Assembly (NCBI GenBank): GCA_947034885.2
Contig: OX344758.2
Location: forward strand, 2,172,501 to 2,236,500
Length of the DNA stretch: 64,000 nt
Reading direction: 5' to 3'
From: Thuidium tamariscinum
Taxonomy: Eukaryota; Streptophyta; Bryopsida; Hypnales; Thuidiaceae
Shown: piece after piece, positions 46,968-58,230 of the stretch
Layout: the number at the start of each line of letters is the position of its first letter
How positions within the stretch are numbered: position 1 is the stretch's first letter
Translations under genes and position numbers: made by a program
Notes under the pieces: generated by a model
What the model saw: only the letters and a program-made list of their open reading frames with translations
Told to the model about the DNA's origin: nothing
Database searches by the model: none

Positions 46968-47687
46968 ATGGGGGATCAGACCCTGATCTACAGCTTCGTC
47001 GCTCGTGGTACAGTCGTGCTCGCTGAGTACACATCTTTCACCGGGAACTTCAGCACAATCGCAAATCAGTGTTTATCGAAGCTCCCCCCTGGCAACAACA
47101 AGCACACCTACGTTTGCGATCACCACACGTTCAATTTCATCGTCGAGAATGGCTTCTCGTTTCTCGCCGTCGCGGACGAGGACTTCGGCCGCCAAGTCCC
47201 GTTCACGTTCCTGGAGCGCGTCAAAGACGATTTTCAGCACCGCTATCAAGGCGGTCGCGCCGATCTCGCCATCTCCGGATCCCTGAACTCCGAATTCGCG
47301 CCCAGACTCAAATCCCACATGGAGTACGTATCCCAACATCCCGAGGAGATGCAGAAAATCTCCCGCATCAAGTCGCAAGTGGCGGAGGTGAAGGGGATCA
47401 TGATGGTGAACATTGAGAAGGTGTTAGAGCGGAACGAGAAGATTGATTTACTCGTGGGGAAGACCTCAGACTTGGAAACTGGGACTCATCAGTTCCAGAA
47501 ACAAGGGAACCAGATCCGTCGGAGAGCGTGGTGTGCGAATTATCGGTTAAAGCTGTTTGTGCTTGTGCTGCTCATCATCGTCGCCATGATCATCTACCTC
47601 TCCATCTGCAAAGGTTTTGTGTGCCATAACCCTAGCGTGCCTGGCACACCGACGACGCCCGTGGCAGGCACACCACCTGCAGAGTAG
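46968..47687 (+). CDS. VAMP72: VAMP72-type R-SNARE (longin, SNARE motif, membrane anchor)
   Basis: The frame encodes 239 residues from the ATG at 46968; an upstream in-frame TTG is not a plausible start, and MGDQTLIYSFVARG is the family's usual N-terminus. Residues 1-125 form the longin domain (GTVVLAEY, NFSTIANQCL, YVCDHHTFNFIV, FLERVKDDF). Residues 128-187 form the SNARE motif, with the central-layer arginine R155 in EKVLERNEK. A hydrophobic anchor spans about 194-214. The acidic insert in the longin domain that marks VAMP727 is absent, so this is the general VAMP721/722-like type, acting in fusion of secretory and endosomal vesicles with the plasma membrane. The unusual C-terminal tail of about 24 residues is Pro/Thr-rich (PGTPTTPVAGTPP) and would face the lumen or outside. 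The gene has no intron, unlike angiosperm relatives as I recall them, and is markedly GC-rich at third positions. Confidence 0.93.
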   Translation: MGDQTLIYSFVARGTVVLAEYTSFTGNFSTIANQCLSKLPPGNNKHTYVCDHHTFNFIVENGFSFLAVADEDFGRQVPFTFLERVKDDFQHRYQGGRADLAISGSLNSEFAPRLKSHMEYVSQHPEEMQKISRIKSQVAEVKGIMMVNIEKVLERNEKIDLLVGKTSDLETGTHQFQKQGNQIRRRAWCANYRLKLFVLVLLIIVAMIIYLSICKGFVCHNPSVPGTPTTPVAGTPPAE

Positions 47688-48750
47688 TCAATGTTTTTCC
47701 AACAGAATCGGGTGTTTCCAAACCATGGGGATGCATTTGCAGCTCATTGAAGTGTCGGAGTCGCCATAGCGGCGAATCTTATTCGTTTCCGTTGAGAGGA
47801 AGTGATGATGCTGTTGTGCCCTGAGCTTTTACCGACTGAATGGCGATCCTGAAGACCGAGGTACTGGCGTGGTTTTCAGTCTGTAGATTGTTCGGTTCCG
47901 GAGGTACTTAGGGTTTATGGTATACAATTCCGGAGGTACTCAGGATGCTGAAGCCGGTTTAGGGTTTCATGCAGTTTTCTGCCAGAACTTGGAGCAGTCT
48001 CTGGATTGGTTTGTACGTTAATTACTGGTTTGATGTCCTTAGACGTCAAGTTGAATGATATGCCTCTGCGGGAGCAAGAGGTGGAATTTGACTTCTGTCT
48101 GCTTTCAAAATTGAAACAGTCTTGTCTGCATTCTCGAATACCGAAGTTTTTCATGTTTTCGGCATTACTACCAGTGGCTCCTTGAACAGAATTTTGTATC
48201 ATGCTTCATTTAATCTTTGCGAAAGTTGGAAGCAGACTGGGAGAAATAGATGTAATGTATTTTGAGATCTTCTGGTCCTGTCTGCCCAGGTTCGTTAAAT
48301 TGGATAGAACAGCGGTTACTGGTTCATGCACTGTAAGTGTTTCCCGAATGACTCTTAGCTGGAATTCCTATGAACCTTGCTTCAACCTTGATTGACGTTC
48401 TGACGTGGTTGCAACTGTGTTGATTGTTTTCTAGACAGGGTTCCTTCGGTTTCAGATCTATGCAAGATGGAGTAGCGTCAACAGTTCCTGTAAATGGAAG
48501 GATTTTTTGCAGTGCTGCCATGGTCTAATTCTACCCAGGGGAGGAATCGCGTTTTTTCATGGAAATGGGCATCTGAAGGAGATTCGTCTTGATCGTCAGA
48601 GGTGTGAATGCTCATCGAAATGAGCGTCCGAGCATTTACTCGCTCCTCACAGCGCTCGTGCCATTCACAAACACGGGTGCTCGTCTGGTGAGATTTCCAG
48701 TGCAACGAATTTATTCTCTTGATTCGGGGGTTCCATTAACTCCTCGTACA
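47688..48750 (+). other. 3' flank of the VAMP72 gene
   Basis: Sequence of intermediate GC without a recognisable second gene. Short frames on both strands (47915-48202, 48478-48705) lack domains. No AATAAA close to the stop codon stands out; the first clear ones are near 48932 and 48999, so the transcript end is uncertain. Confidence 0.4.
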
Positions 48751-49398
48751 TTATACTCATTTATGAATGGTACATGGTTGTAATCGACAGTCGACACAGT
48801 GACTTGGATTAGCGGACTTTTTCAGGGTAAGGGTTAGGTTTTGAACTATGAAGACAAGGGTTTGGAGTTTGGGGGTGACATGCAAATGTATCGTTTTTTC
48901 TTAGATGCATGTGCTGTCGCCTGTCCTTGGAAAATAAACACCGTGTCCCTGTTACCATAGTGTTTTGTTTTTTTGTTTTTGGGGGTTTTTTTTTACACAA
49001 ATAAAGGGCTTATCATAGTGTTTCGTCAAGCAAGTGTTTCCGGAAGTATGGTGCAGTTGCAATTCGCTACTATCAAGGTGGTCCTCCATAAGAGCTGACA
49101 TGATGTAACTTGGAGGATAATTACTGTTAACATCACTTCAAGCATTTTATACTCATTTTATGGTTGGTTCATGGTTTTAATCGACATAGTGGTTTGATTA
49201 TCGTCGTGGACTTTGCAGCGTAATGATTAGGGTTTGCACTATGAAGACCAGGGTTTGGAGTTTGGGGGTGGAGCAGCTGTGAATGTATCTTACCAATTAA
49301 AACATGCAAATGTGACATTTTTCTTAGATGCATGTGCTGGCACCTGTCCATGGAAACCACCGTGTTCCTCTCACCAGTGTTTCCTCAAGTGTTTCCAT
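48751..49398 (+). repeat. direct duplication, offset 396 bp
   Basis: Units 48751-49042 and 49147-49398 share TTATACTCAT, CACTATGAAGACCAGGGT/CTATGAAGACAAGGGT, GGTTTGGAGTTTGGGGGTG, TTTTTCTTAGATGCATGTGC and CAAGTGTTTCC in order, with small insertions and deletions. It lies 1.1 kb after the VAMP72 stop. The minus-strand frames 48809-49000 and 49169-49360 are paired shadows of the two units. Confidence 0.8.
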
Positions 49399-51095
49399 AA
49401 TATTTTTTAGATTTTTCCGAATCTTCCGAATTTTTTTTGCATCACTTGTTTGTTGGATACACTGAATCCAATTCCTAGTGAATGGGTTCAATGTCAGTGA
49501 CAAATTAGGGTTCTTTTCTATGCTTCAATCGGTGCTCACTGGGAAGGTCTCTGGTAGAAGACCCTTGGTAACGAGCAGTCTTGAAATCCCTGATGATTGG
49601 TATCCAATCTCGGTGGAGTCGCTACTTGCCAGAAAGGGTTTGGGGTTTAGGGTTTAATGGAAAACACAGCAATTCCAAGCTATTATTTTCTTGTAGTATT
49701 GGGTTCCTCAGCTCATTTATATATTTTAGGGCAAGGTCAACTAGCGCGTTTAGTGGCATTGTATTATGGCCCACACTTAAAAAATTCTGAACATAGTTAC
49801 TACTGCTTTAATGATCTAAACTCACAGATATTCTCTTTTAGCAACGCAAAGAGGTTTTAACACACCGAAAAATGCATTAAACCGATGCAATGTGCGTTAT
49901 TAGGATATCGGATGCAAAAGATACGAAGTTGCAAAGATTTATTGGTCGATGATCTAGAACCAGGATCAGATGTCTCGATTGTGAATATCTTCATATTCAA
50001 TATGTTCATTGTCTAAGACTGTAGGTTGTCAGTTTTAGGGAAGAGTGACATCTCTCATTACGGTAGTTCAATTTGAGCTCTCTCTTGTGCTTGGTAGTAT
50101 AATTTTCAGGGTGCTCTCCACTTTTTGTATGATCAATCTTATCTGACTTCAATTGCAGGATTACAGATAGAGTGGAGTGTTCCCTTCAAAATCCTGAGTC
50201 TGCACGTATTTCGGTTCCATCAACGTTAAAATTTGACGCTTATAAAAATTGGTTCCTTCTCTTTTTCCTTCTTCTGCACCCTAAGTTTATATGTCTCTCT
50301 TGGCTGCTCTCATGTCTCGATTGTTTCGTTGCAAAGGTCTGTTTTTTTGTACTGCATGTCCTCACACAACATATCGATGCTTGCTGTGCAGTTGTGTGGC
50401 AAAACAGCTCTCGAGGATTCTGAAACTCATTGGATAGGCTGGTAACTTCATAACCCTAGTGGTGCCAATAATACAGAATCTAGGAAGTGTGCTTTTATGT
50501 ACAAGCTTACTCTTGTCATGAATAGTGCCTCGTTTAGTTTATGAGGAAATCTGGGGTTGAGACGATTAATTTTAAGTAAACCCAATTGCAACCCGTACTG
50601 TATTGCACCACAATGCACACAGCATTTCAAAACTTAAATCTAGAGTTGTCATTCTTCTCTTATATGAGGCAAGAATTATGTGGCAAGAATGACTTTCTTA
50701 AATTTAGGTTAATAAATAAATGGGGGTGTTGTTATTCTTCTCTTATTCATGTGGCAAGAATCATGCGGCAATAATGACCATCTAAATTTGGTTGATAAAC
50801 CAATGGGGGGTGTACATAGTGACACAATTTAGGGGTGTGTGATTAGGTTGTTCTTACCTTATGTTGGATCATGAGATGAGCTTCTATGGGAGAAATTTGC
50901 CTTGTCAATGTACTTAATATGATTATTGCATCACTTGGCTATTCTTTCATATGAAGGTTTATAAAAGAGTGTTTTTTAAATAATTATTTAATTTTAATTT
51001 TTTTATCTTGTGTGGTCCAAAGTTTCTTTTATTGGCAAGTTTATATTTACCCTCATCTTGCATTAAGGCCTCCCATTCTTCTTGTGTCTTTTATC
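49399..51095. other. stretch without recognised gene
   Basis: A short GTGGCAAGAAT..TG repeat lies around 50690-50790 (TTATTCTTCTCTTAT occurs twice). Frames such as 50172-50445 have no recognisable domain. Confidence 0.4.
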
Positions 51096-51099
51096 TTCT

Positions 51100-51829
51100 G
51101 GGTGATTGCAAGAAACACTAGTTCTATTTCCTATTACAATTGGAGTGACGTTCTTTTTTGCTATAAATTTTGAATTAAAATATTTGAGAATATGAAATAA
51201 TTATTGGACATATCTATCTTGATGGTTCTTACATCCCTTATTTTTCATAAATTAAAAAAAAATCATTTTATATTTAAAATTAATTTTTGTTGATTTGTCA
51301 CAAATTGAGGTTTACGGGTTTTACTACCTTAGGAGTACCCAAATTTAATGATTTAAAGTTGAAATTTTCATGGTGCATTTGCATAGTAGAAAAGCATATT
51401 CCTACCAAAGGGAATCTAAAAATACATTATTTTATGTCCTCTACATGCGTGCAAACAACATTCCTATTGCACACAAATTCTAACCATTGATAATGGATCT
51501 GAGATTATTTTTTTGGTGAAATGTCATCATCATCAATTTTTTCAAATGTTCAATTTTTAGATTCAAGAAAAATAACGTTTCCTATTTTTTAGAAATTAAA
51601 ATGTAAATATGTCCATTTTCATGAGATTTCCCACTTTTCTAGTTCTCCTATTTAGAAAATTTTCCTAAAATTTTCCTTCATAGGGTACCTTCTTCTTTAA
51701 GGTGTATAAATTGGACATATTTTTCATATTTTTTTTAAATTGATTTTCTAATTAAATAGTACTCCCAAAGAAAAAAGTGTCAATTTTCAAAACGCTACAA
51801 AAAATGGACGGTGTTTCTTGCAATGACCC
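51100..51829. mobile_element. 4-bp-duplication element, copy 2 (730 bp)
   Basis: Ends GGGTGATTGCAAGAAACACT and, reversed, GGGTCATTGCAAGAAACACC. TTCT lies directly outside both ends (51096-51099 and 51830-51833). The body is collinear with 53668-54400 in the opposite orientation, for example CTTTTCTAGTTCTCCTA and AGGGTACCTTCTTCTT. Non-coding. Confidence 0.88.
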
Positions 51830-51966
51830 TTCTTTGGTCTCATCATCTCTTTCATTGGCTTTCCAGTCTCTTTTCTTCTTTCTTCTCTTGCTCCCTTAAC
51901 TGCTTTGGCTTCAATTCCTTTTGGCCATTTCATTTGTTACTCTTCCTTAATCAAGCATGGAGCTAG

Positions 51967-52446
51967 ATGCATTCTTGGCTTAAGAAGTGGGCCTCAAGAA
52001 GGAAGCAATCACACCAAAGTTTTTCTTGTGCTTCTTACAAGAATGGTATGTTTGGAAAGCAATTGCTGTTTGTCCATCTCCTTAGAGGTTGTACTCAAAA
52101 CCAACCAGTCCACCTTCCACCATGTCTTCATACAAAAATCAAACATCATAGGTCTCCACATTCTAGTGGTCATGCTTTGGAAATTCCAATCCAATTACCT
52201 ATTAATGGACATCCTTTATAAAGGCTTTTGTGTGCTCTAACACCCAATGAACCATGGATTTGTATAAGGGAGAAGACTTGTTCTTCATACTTTTCCTTTT
52301 TAGAGTGTGCATGGTATGCAAGCTTCTTTCCAATCTCACAAAACACAAAATGCTCAAGTGCAAATGCTCACCTAGCTTTCGAATTCCAAAACTTGTGGTT
52401 TGAGATGCTAAGGGAAGTCCACTCTATATATGCAACTATTTGTTGA
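51967..52446 (+). pseudogene. unrecognised open frame broken by one stop
   Basis: One plus-strand frame runs for about 160 codons with a single TAA near 52219. It has a mixed residue composition (KNGMFGKQLLFVHLLRG, FSFLECAWYASFFPISQN, AFEFQNLWFEMLREVHS). I recognise no domain. It may be a worn coding fragment or chance. The overlapping frame 51905-52240 is less protein-like. Confidence 0.25.
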
Positions 52447-52449
52447 GGA

Positions 52450-53180
52450 GGTAAGAAAAGTGACACAAATGAGAAAAGCAGAAGAAAAAGAATGGCTTGA
52501 GGAAGGTGAAACTCCAATAGAAGTAGAATAAACTAAGCCACTAACTTGCATGGCCTTGAGTATAGAGGTCATTACAAAATGAACAAATTATTCCATTTCA
52601 TTTCAAGGTATTGAATGTTCATCATGTATTGATTCCTTGATGATACAATAATAATTTTGTTCTATGCACAAACTCAAGTAACAATTCAACCTAGCCAATT
52701 TCATTTCAAGAAGTGGACTCTTTTAGTGACTACTAGGTTTCTACTTCTAAAATTTTCAAGTAATTTAACAAAGCCTAAAAAATATAAAACAACATGGCTC
52801 AAGTGTTAATCCCATTTTTCTTTCAAAATTTTTTATTGAAAACTATTTCAAGAAATGTAACCTCCTAAAATTAAATTTCAGCTTTTAAATGGGAACTTTA
52901 TGGTCCTCCTATCTTAGTCATGTTAAATTTGTTGGAATTTTAATTATTGATTGACCTTCGTAGTGCATATTGATTTTGCAAATGAACCAAGTGGTTGCAA
53001 AATAAGCAATTGAAAATTCAAGCAAGTTTGTGAATGATTGTAGTACTACAATGTCAAATTCCAATAGATCTTTTCAAAATTTTGACACAACATGTGGGTA
53101 TGCCTCTCTTACAATAGGTGAATGTATATATGTATCTCTCTCTCAATATACATACATATGTATGTATGTACGCATATATA
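52450..53180. other. stretch without recognised feature
   Basis: AT-rich; a short TATGTATGTA/CATACATA run at 53145-53180 borders the next element. No gene signal. Confidence 0.4.
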
Positions 53181-53560
53181 CGCCCTAAATGCAAAAATTG
53201 CATTTTTTAGTAACATAGTGATTTTGGGCAGCTAACTATAAATGGAATTTTCATATTTATATTTTGAAAATTTCACAAAACATGTGCCCAAGGACTAGCT
53301 TTGAGGCCCAATAATTTTCATAACTATTGACTACATAGTTGAAAAGTTACTATATAATATGTTATTTTCATTGCTTGGCAGGCAAATCAAGCAATTCAAA
53401 AAACTTTGAAAAGTATTTTTTTGGACAGATAAAAAATTGAAATTGATTCTTTAGGTTTATATCTCTTGAAGAAAAGAATATTTCAATGAAAAAAAAACAT
53501 TAAAAGATTTTGCATTTCCAAACGCGCAATGAACAAATTCTAGTTGGTGTTTTTTGTTCA
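53181..53560. mobile_element. TTAA-family element, inverted fragment
   Basis: From GCCCTAAATGCAAAAATTGC the sequence is the reverse complement of about 13130-13432, sharing ATAGTGATTTTGGGCAG, GTGCCCAAGGA and GGCCCAATAATTTTCATAAC. The far end is not defined. Confidence 0.65.
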
Positions 53561-53667
53561 TTGCAAGCTTTTCTTCTAGTGTATAGACATGGAAAGCTTT
53601 GAAACATTCCTATATATAGAGAGAGAGAGATATAGATATGTATGTATTCCTAATTGGGTGCCCATAT

Positions 53668-54400
53668 GGGTGATTGCAAGAAAGGCCTCCCATTTTTTGT
53701 CTCGTTTTGAATAGTACTCATGATTTTTTCAGGAGTACTATTTAATTAGAAAAACAATTTTTTTTAAATGTAAAAAATAATTTTCATGAATATACCTTTA
53801 AGAAGAAGGTACCCTAAGAAGGAAAAGTTCAGGAAAATTCTCTAACTAGGAGAACTAGAAAAGTGCAAAATCTCATGAAAATTAGTACTTTCACATTTTA
53901 ATTTGTAAAAAATAGGAAAAGCAATTTTTAAGAAAAATAAAAATTGGAAATTTGGGAAGGATTGATGATGATGAGATTTTACCAAAAGAATTATTTTGAA
54001 ACCATTTTTGATGTTCAGAATTGTATGCGCAAGGGGCCCCTGTTTGCATCAATGTAGAGGACATAAAATAATGTTTTTTAAAAATATTTTTGGTCAGCTC
54101 ATAAATCTTTAGTGTATAAATATACCATACAAATTTCAAGTCTACATCATTAATTCTGGATACTTCACAGTACTAAAAACCCCTAAATTGCAAAGTGTGA
54201 CAAATTAGGTAAATTAAAATTTAATTAGAAAACGTTTTTTTGAAATTTTTGAAAAATAAGGAATTTATTTACTATCAAGTTGTCCATCTTCGATAAAAAT
54301 TTCAAGTACATTGGATTAATACCCCAAATTTTATAACCAATGGCACAAATGTCACTTCCATTGTGACGCCAAAAAGGATAGCCCTTTCTTGCAATCACCC
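53668..54400. mobile_element. 4-bp-duplication element, copy 3 (733 bp)
   Basis: Ends GGGTGATTGCAAGAAAGGCC and, reversed, GGGTGATTGCAAGAAAGGGC, with ATAT directly outside both (53664-53667 and 54401-54404). Same length and orientation as 37892-38624. The three copies have different duplications, so they inserted independently. Confidence 0.9.
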
Positions 54401-54404
54401 ATAT

Positions 54405-55111
54405 CAAAATTTATGCTATCCTAAAAAGTTCTAGTAGCTCTAGTAGCTCAAGCAACTAGGGAATCCTTTACTAGACTCTAAATCTACCTTTGAAACTTAA
54501 GGGGTGCATAATTCATATAATATAGGATACAATTGTCAAAAAAACTATAAGGATTGCAAAAATTTCATTTGAGTTAAAAAGTCTACTACCCCTATTGAAT
54601 AAGGTAGTGGAGAAACTCTTTCCTCAAACTTCAAAAATTATAATCTTTCAATCCACTTAGTCAAAGTTTTTGAATTTTTTTGGCACATTCCCATGAGAAT
54701 CTAGTACAATTGTAATTCAAAAAGGTCTTTCATGTTTCATTTTTTCTCACTAATCTAAATACTGACAATTTGTGACAATTTTTCCAACAATGCGAACTTC
54801 AGTCCTTCAGAGTTAAAATCATGTCAAAACTTCTATCGGTTCAATCAATCAATATCATATCATCTACCAATTCAAAGTGATTGACCAAAAGGAGTATCAT
54901 TCATTATTCAAAGGTCTGTCGGTAAAATTTTGCCATGCAAAAAACTATTTACAAGCACAAGCCGTAGAAAAATGGCCCATACGCTGCACTCTTGCACCTC
55001 ATTTAATCTTAGCACTTACCCATTTCAATAGTGAGTTGAAACATTCCAATCAGTTTTGTGAACAATTCTCTCAAAACCAAGCCAATTGTGCACGCATTGG
55101 AAGTCAAACTA
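54405..55111. other. stretch without recognised gene
   Basis: A 108-residue plus-strand frame starts at 54877. It has no domain and runs into the repeat at 55112, so it is not called. Confidence 0.4.
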
Positions 55112-55222
55112 CTGCAAGAGATCTTTTCCTTCCACCCCTAATTCCAAGGATGAATAGTTGCACTTTTGTCTTACATAGCACACATTCATTGACCACAAAA
55201 TAGCCTCCTCATTGTTTATGGG
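55112..55222. mobile_element. TTAA-flanked element, right-end fragment
   Basis: Matches the last ~110 bp of 2792-3274 (CACCCCTAATTCCAAGGATG, GACCA.AAAATGGC/AGCC, TTGTTTA.GGG) and is followed by TTAA at 55223-55226. It is the first member of a string of elements reaching to 56780. Confidence 0.6.
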
Positions 55223-55231
55223 TTAAGGGTT

Positions 55232-55636
55232 TAAGGTAGAACTGCCTATAACCAACTAGCACCCTATAGCCAACTTGTAGATTGATGTATTTTCAACCAA
55301 GGCTAGAATGTTTTTTTTTTCTCCTTTTCAAAGTTGGGACTAAATATTCAATACACATGTCCCAAAGTAGGGTGCAAAAAAGTTTGAAGCAATAAGTGGA
55401 AAAGTAGTTTTTTGAATGATTGGATTTAGAAGAGTCTAGAAATTGGCAATGGGTCTGGCACACTTTTTGCCTTTCAAAATCCATAGTAGTTTCAATTCAT
55501 GTGAAAAAATTATCAAAGTTTTTGCAATCTCCATCATTTCTATCATTGCACCTCTAAAAATATTTTCTTCAGTTTATACTACACTAGGTCATATTTAGAA
55601 TATCTTAAATGAATGGTTACAGGTGCTTCTACCTTA
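55232..55636. mobile_element. TAAGGTAGAA-ended element, 405 bp, complete
   Basis: Ends TAAGGTAGAACTGCCTATAA and, reversed, TAAGGTAGAAGCACCTGTAA. Collinear with 12361-12765 at the same length. Minus-strand frames in both copies (55293-55484, 12227-12568) match each other only because of the repeat. Non-coding. Confidence 0.85.
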
Positions 55637-55637
55637 A

Positions 55638-56274
55638 CCCCTAAATGTATAAGGCCTATTTTGAGTGTCTTAGAATTTGCTTTAAATTGAACAAAATGCC
55701 AACATTTTGATAACTTGTATCAATTTTTAAAAAATTGTAACCGTACAAATTCAAACTAGACATGTTAGAGATCTCATGGGAAAAGAAAACACAATAATAT
55801 CACTTACAAAGTGAAAGATTATAATGTTTGACCATGAGGGTGTTAAAACTGCAAAAAAATTTCAATCCTCTTTTCACAAGTCAAATCTAAAACAATGGTG
55901 ACCAAAAAAATATGAGGTTAAAGGACCTAACATGTATAACCCCAATCAATTTACGGCTTCTTAAAAACTACTCTCTAATTCTTTTAAATGAATTTTGAAT
56001 GTGATTTTTGATCCAAGATCTAGTGTATTTGAGGCTCATTTCCAAGAGCTCTCAACACTATGGGGAGTCAAGATTGCAATGGGTACCCTTTGCACAAAAT
56101 CTTGTATAGAAAAATCACCATCATTCATTTTCCAAATCTGATTTTTGACACTAAACTAGACTTCTAGAAGAACTTTCTCAAAATACAAACCACTAAAAAT
56201 AGCAACTTGGTTAGGTTTTATTTAACTTGAAAGTTTTGCAAACACCAGATTCTGGTGCCTTGGGTAGTTAGGGG
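55638..56274. mobile_element. TTAA-family element, 637 bp, complete
   Basis: Starts CCCCTAAATGTATAAGGCC and ends GGGTAGTTAGGGG, with TTAA on both sides (55634-55637 and 56275-56278). The left TTAA coincides with the end of the preceding element. The partial relative is 13437-14005. Non-coding. Confidence 0.85.
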
Positions 56275-56278
56275 TTAA

Positions 56279-56417
56279 GGGGCGTTTCACACTATGGCCG
56301 TCCAAGTCGAGAGGCCATGGTTTTCTCATATTTGATTGGTGAAAATCATGGTTTCTCAAATCTAATTGGTGGAATTGATGGCCTCTCGACTTGGACGGCC
56401 ATAGTGTGAAACACCCC
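56279..56417. mobile_element. 139-bp Tourist-like palindromic MITE
   Basis: Begins GGGGCGTTTCACACTATGG and ends with its complement. It differs from 11077-11215 at few positions and has the same length. Flanks are TAA on the left and TTA on the right, a TWA-type target next to the preceding TTAA. Confidence 0.88.
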
Positions 56418-56448
56418 TTAGTTTCCCAATCTTTGGATTTCCGATAAC

Positions 56449-56780
56449 TAAAGGTAGAAGGCTCTTAAATGGAGCGTATTCTAAAATGGTGACCTATCTT
56501 AAATGTACAGTACTTGTAGATGTTGCTTTTTCATAGCCTTTAGCAGTGTCCTGACACTGTACATTCTAGCTAGGGTACCATTTTAGAGCCCTATACTATT
56601 TCAACTTCAGAATTTGATAACTAATTCAAAAAAGCTCCAAAAAATATGAAACGACTTGGGTTAGATGTCAATTCTTCTTGTCTTTCAAGGAAAATTTACT
56701 GAAAAATATTTCTAGAAGTTTTACCTCCCTGAAATTCTGTTTCAGCCCTTAGATGGTCCATTATAGAACCTCTTACCTTA
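56449..56780. mobile_element. TAAGGTAGAAGG-ended element, 332 bp
   Basis: Second, well-preserved copy of 28018-28347 in the same orientation, ending GAACCTCTTACCTTA. The inner CAGTGTCCTGACACTG is a short perfect-arm hairpin (CAGTGTC/GACACTG). Non-coding. Confidence 0.87.
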
Positions 56781-57139
56781 GAGGCATCGGGGGCGTTGGA
56801 AGCAACGACTTCAGCAGCTTAAGCCGCTTCGTGTGTTGTCTTAGTTCTCGTAGAGATTCTGCCATAAGTTAAGTTAGTGGCCTCTTCAACTGGGTGATCT
56901 TTGTGCGGGAGCTGCCACAAGCAATGTGCGTTGTACCAAAAACTGCCTCAGTTCAGTGTCACCTCGGGAGAATCATTTTGTGAGAAAACCCAAAATTTAT
57001 TGCAAATTTATCATTCTCAGAACTTGGCCAATCTTTCAGATTAATCCGTAAGTGCCCGAAGACCAGAACTTGCAGCTTCCATGATAGATACCAGGAGAAA
57101 CATGCAATAAGAAACACTACAAGATCTGGCACCTTAGAG
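56781..57139. other. short stretch without recognised feature
   Basis: Somewhat GC-richer than the surrounding sequence; no frame or repeat recognised. Confidence 0.4.
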
Positions 57140-57528
57140 CATTAGGGATAGTCACACCTCCTCCAAGAAGGAGAATTCTATGAAGTTGGAGATATTGGCG
57201 AGAGAAAACAGGAGCCAATGTCATGTTGAGCCGTTCCACGTGAAGGAGGTGTGACCTCCCTTTTTGCCGTTTGAAGCAATTCTTTAGGAATTTGTTACTT
57301 GCAAAGCTAAGAAGAGCTTTGCAAGTCAAGCACAACCAACCAAACTACAAAACTCCTCGAGAATTTTTTCCTTGAGAGCTTTTCTTCTCTTCCAAAGGAG
57401 AGAAAATGACACTTTGAATTCTTGAGGAAACCAAGCTAAGCCAACTACAAATTGCCAACCAAGAACCAATGTGTGCACTTTCTTTGAGAATTGCAGCAAT
57501 GCTAAAGAAGGTGTGGCAACCCCTATTG
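57140..57528. mobile_element. CAWTAGGGGTAGTCACA-ended element, 389 bp
   Basis: Left CATTAGGGATAGTCACACC, right GGTGTGGCAACCCCTATTG. It carries internal AGCTTTGCAAGTC and TCCTTGAGAGCT parts and is inverted relative to 30150-30515. Minus frame 57117-57335 is not protein-like. Non-coding. Confidence 0.75.
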
Positions 57529-58154
57529 TCTAGCTCACTATTTGCTACTCAATAAAGCATTCTAGATGTAGCTCTTGTCAAGACATGGCCTCCTCCTTGT
57601 TAATTGAAAACCACTAAACCATTAAAGCTCAAAGGGACATTACATTATGAAAAATGAACCCAATTTAGTAGAAAGAAGATATCACAACCTACTGATTAAT
57701 GAACAATGTAAACACGTGGTTAACAATTATTACTGTAAGTGACTGAAAGCACCCAAAAAGAACTTTCTATTTTGAGCTTGAGTTTGAATACTTAGGCTTC
57801 ACCATACACTGAGGAAGTGAAGACCATTTCTGTATACTGAGGGAGGTTTCGGGTTGCTCGCCATATCTTAGTGCTGTTTTTTCTTAAAAGACAAAGAGAG
57901 TTTGAGGGAAGGAATTCCATTTGTTTTCCCAAATTTCACAAGGGAGGAGTGATATGCTTCCTTGTGCTACAGGTATCCAATGATTATTCAAATTTTTAGC
58001 TACCCGATCAACCAATTTTGAAGGAACTTCAGTAATTCAGTCTCTCAACTCACCACTTTGGGCTTGAAAGTAACGTCAATCTATGCCAATCCAAGTTTTT
58101 AGTACTTTGTGAAGTTGAATCCCACAAATTTTGACTTTACAAAGCACATGTAAG
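57529..58154. other. stretch without recognised feature
   Basis: No frame, repeat or element end could be supported. Confidence 0.4.
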
Positions 58155-58230
58155 CCAAAAGTTGACTCGAACCCATTACCAGTGTAAGGTAGCCAACCCA
58201 TTTCCAATCTATAGGCTACTTCCTTCTTGT
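58155..58230 (-). repeat. tRNA-like segment, possible SINE head
   Basis: On the minus strand, GAAGTAGCCTATAGATTGG resembles an A box and AATGGGTTCGAGTC a B box, spaced about 25 bp apart as in tRNA genes. The arms do not pair into a convincing cloverleaf, so it is not a functional tRNA. A divergent copy of the centre (GATTGGAAATAGGTCGGCTACC) lies inverted at about 58512-58550. A tRNA-derived SINE is one reading; chance is another. Confidence 0.3.
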
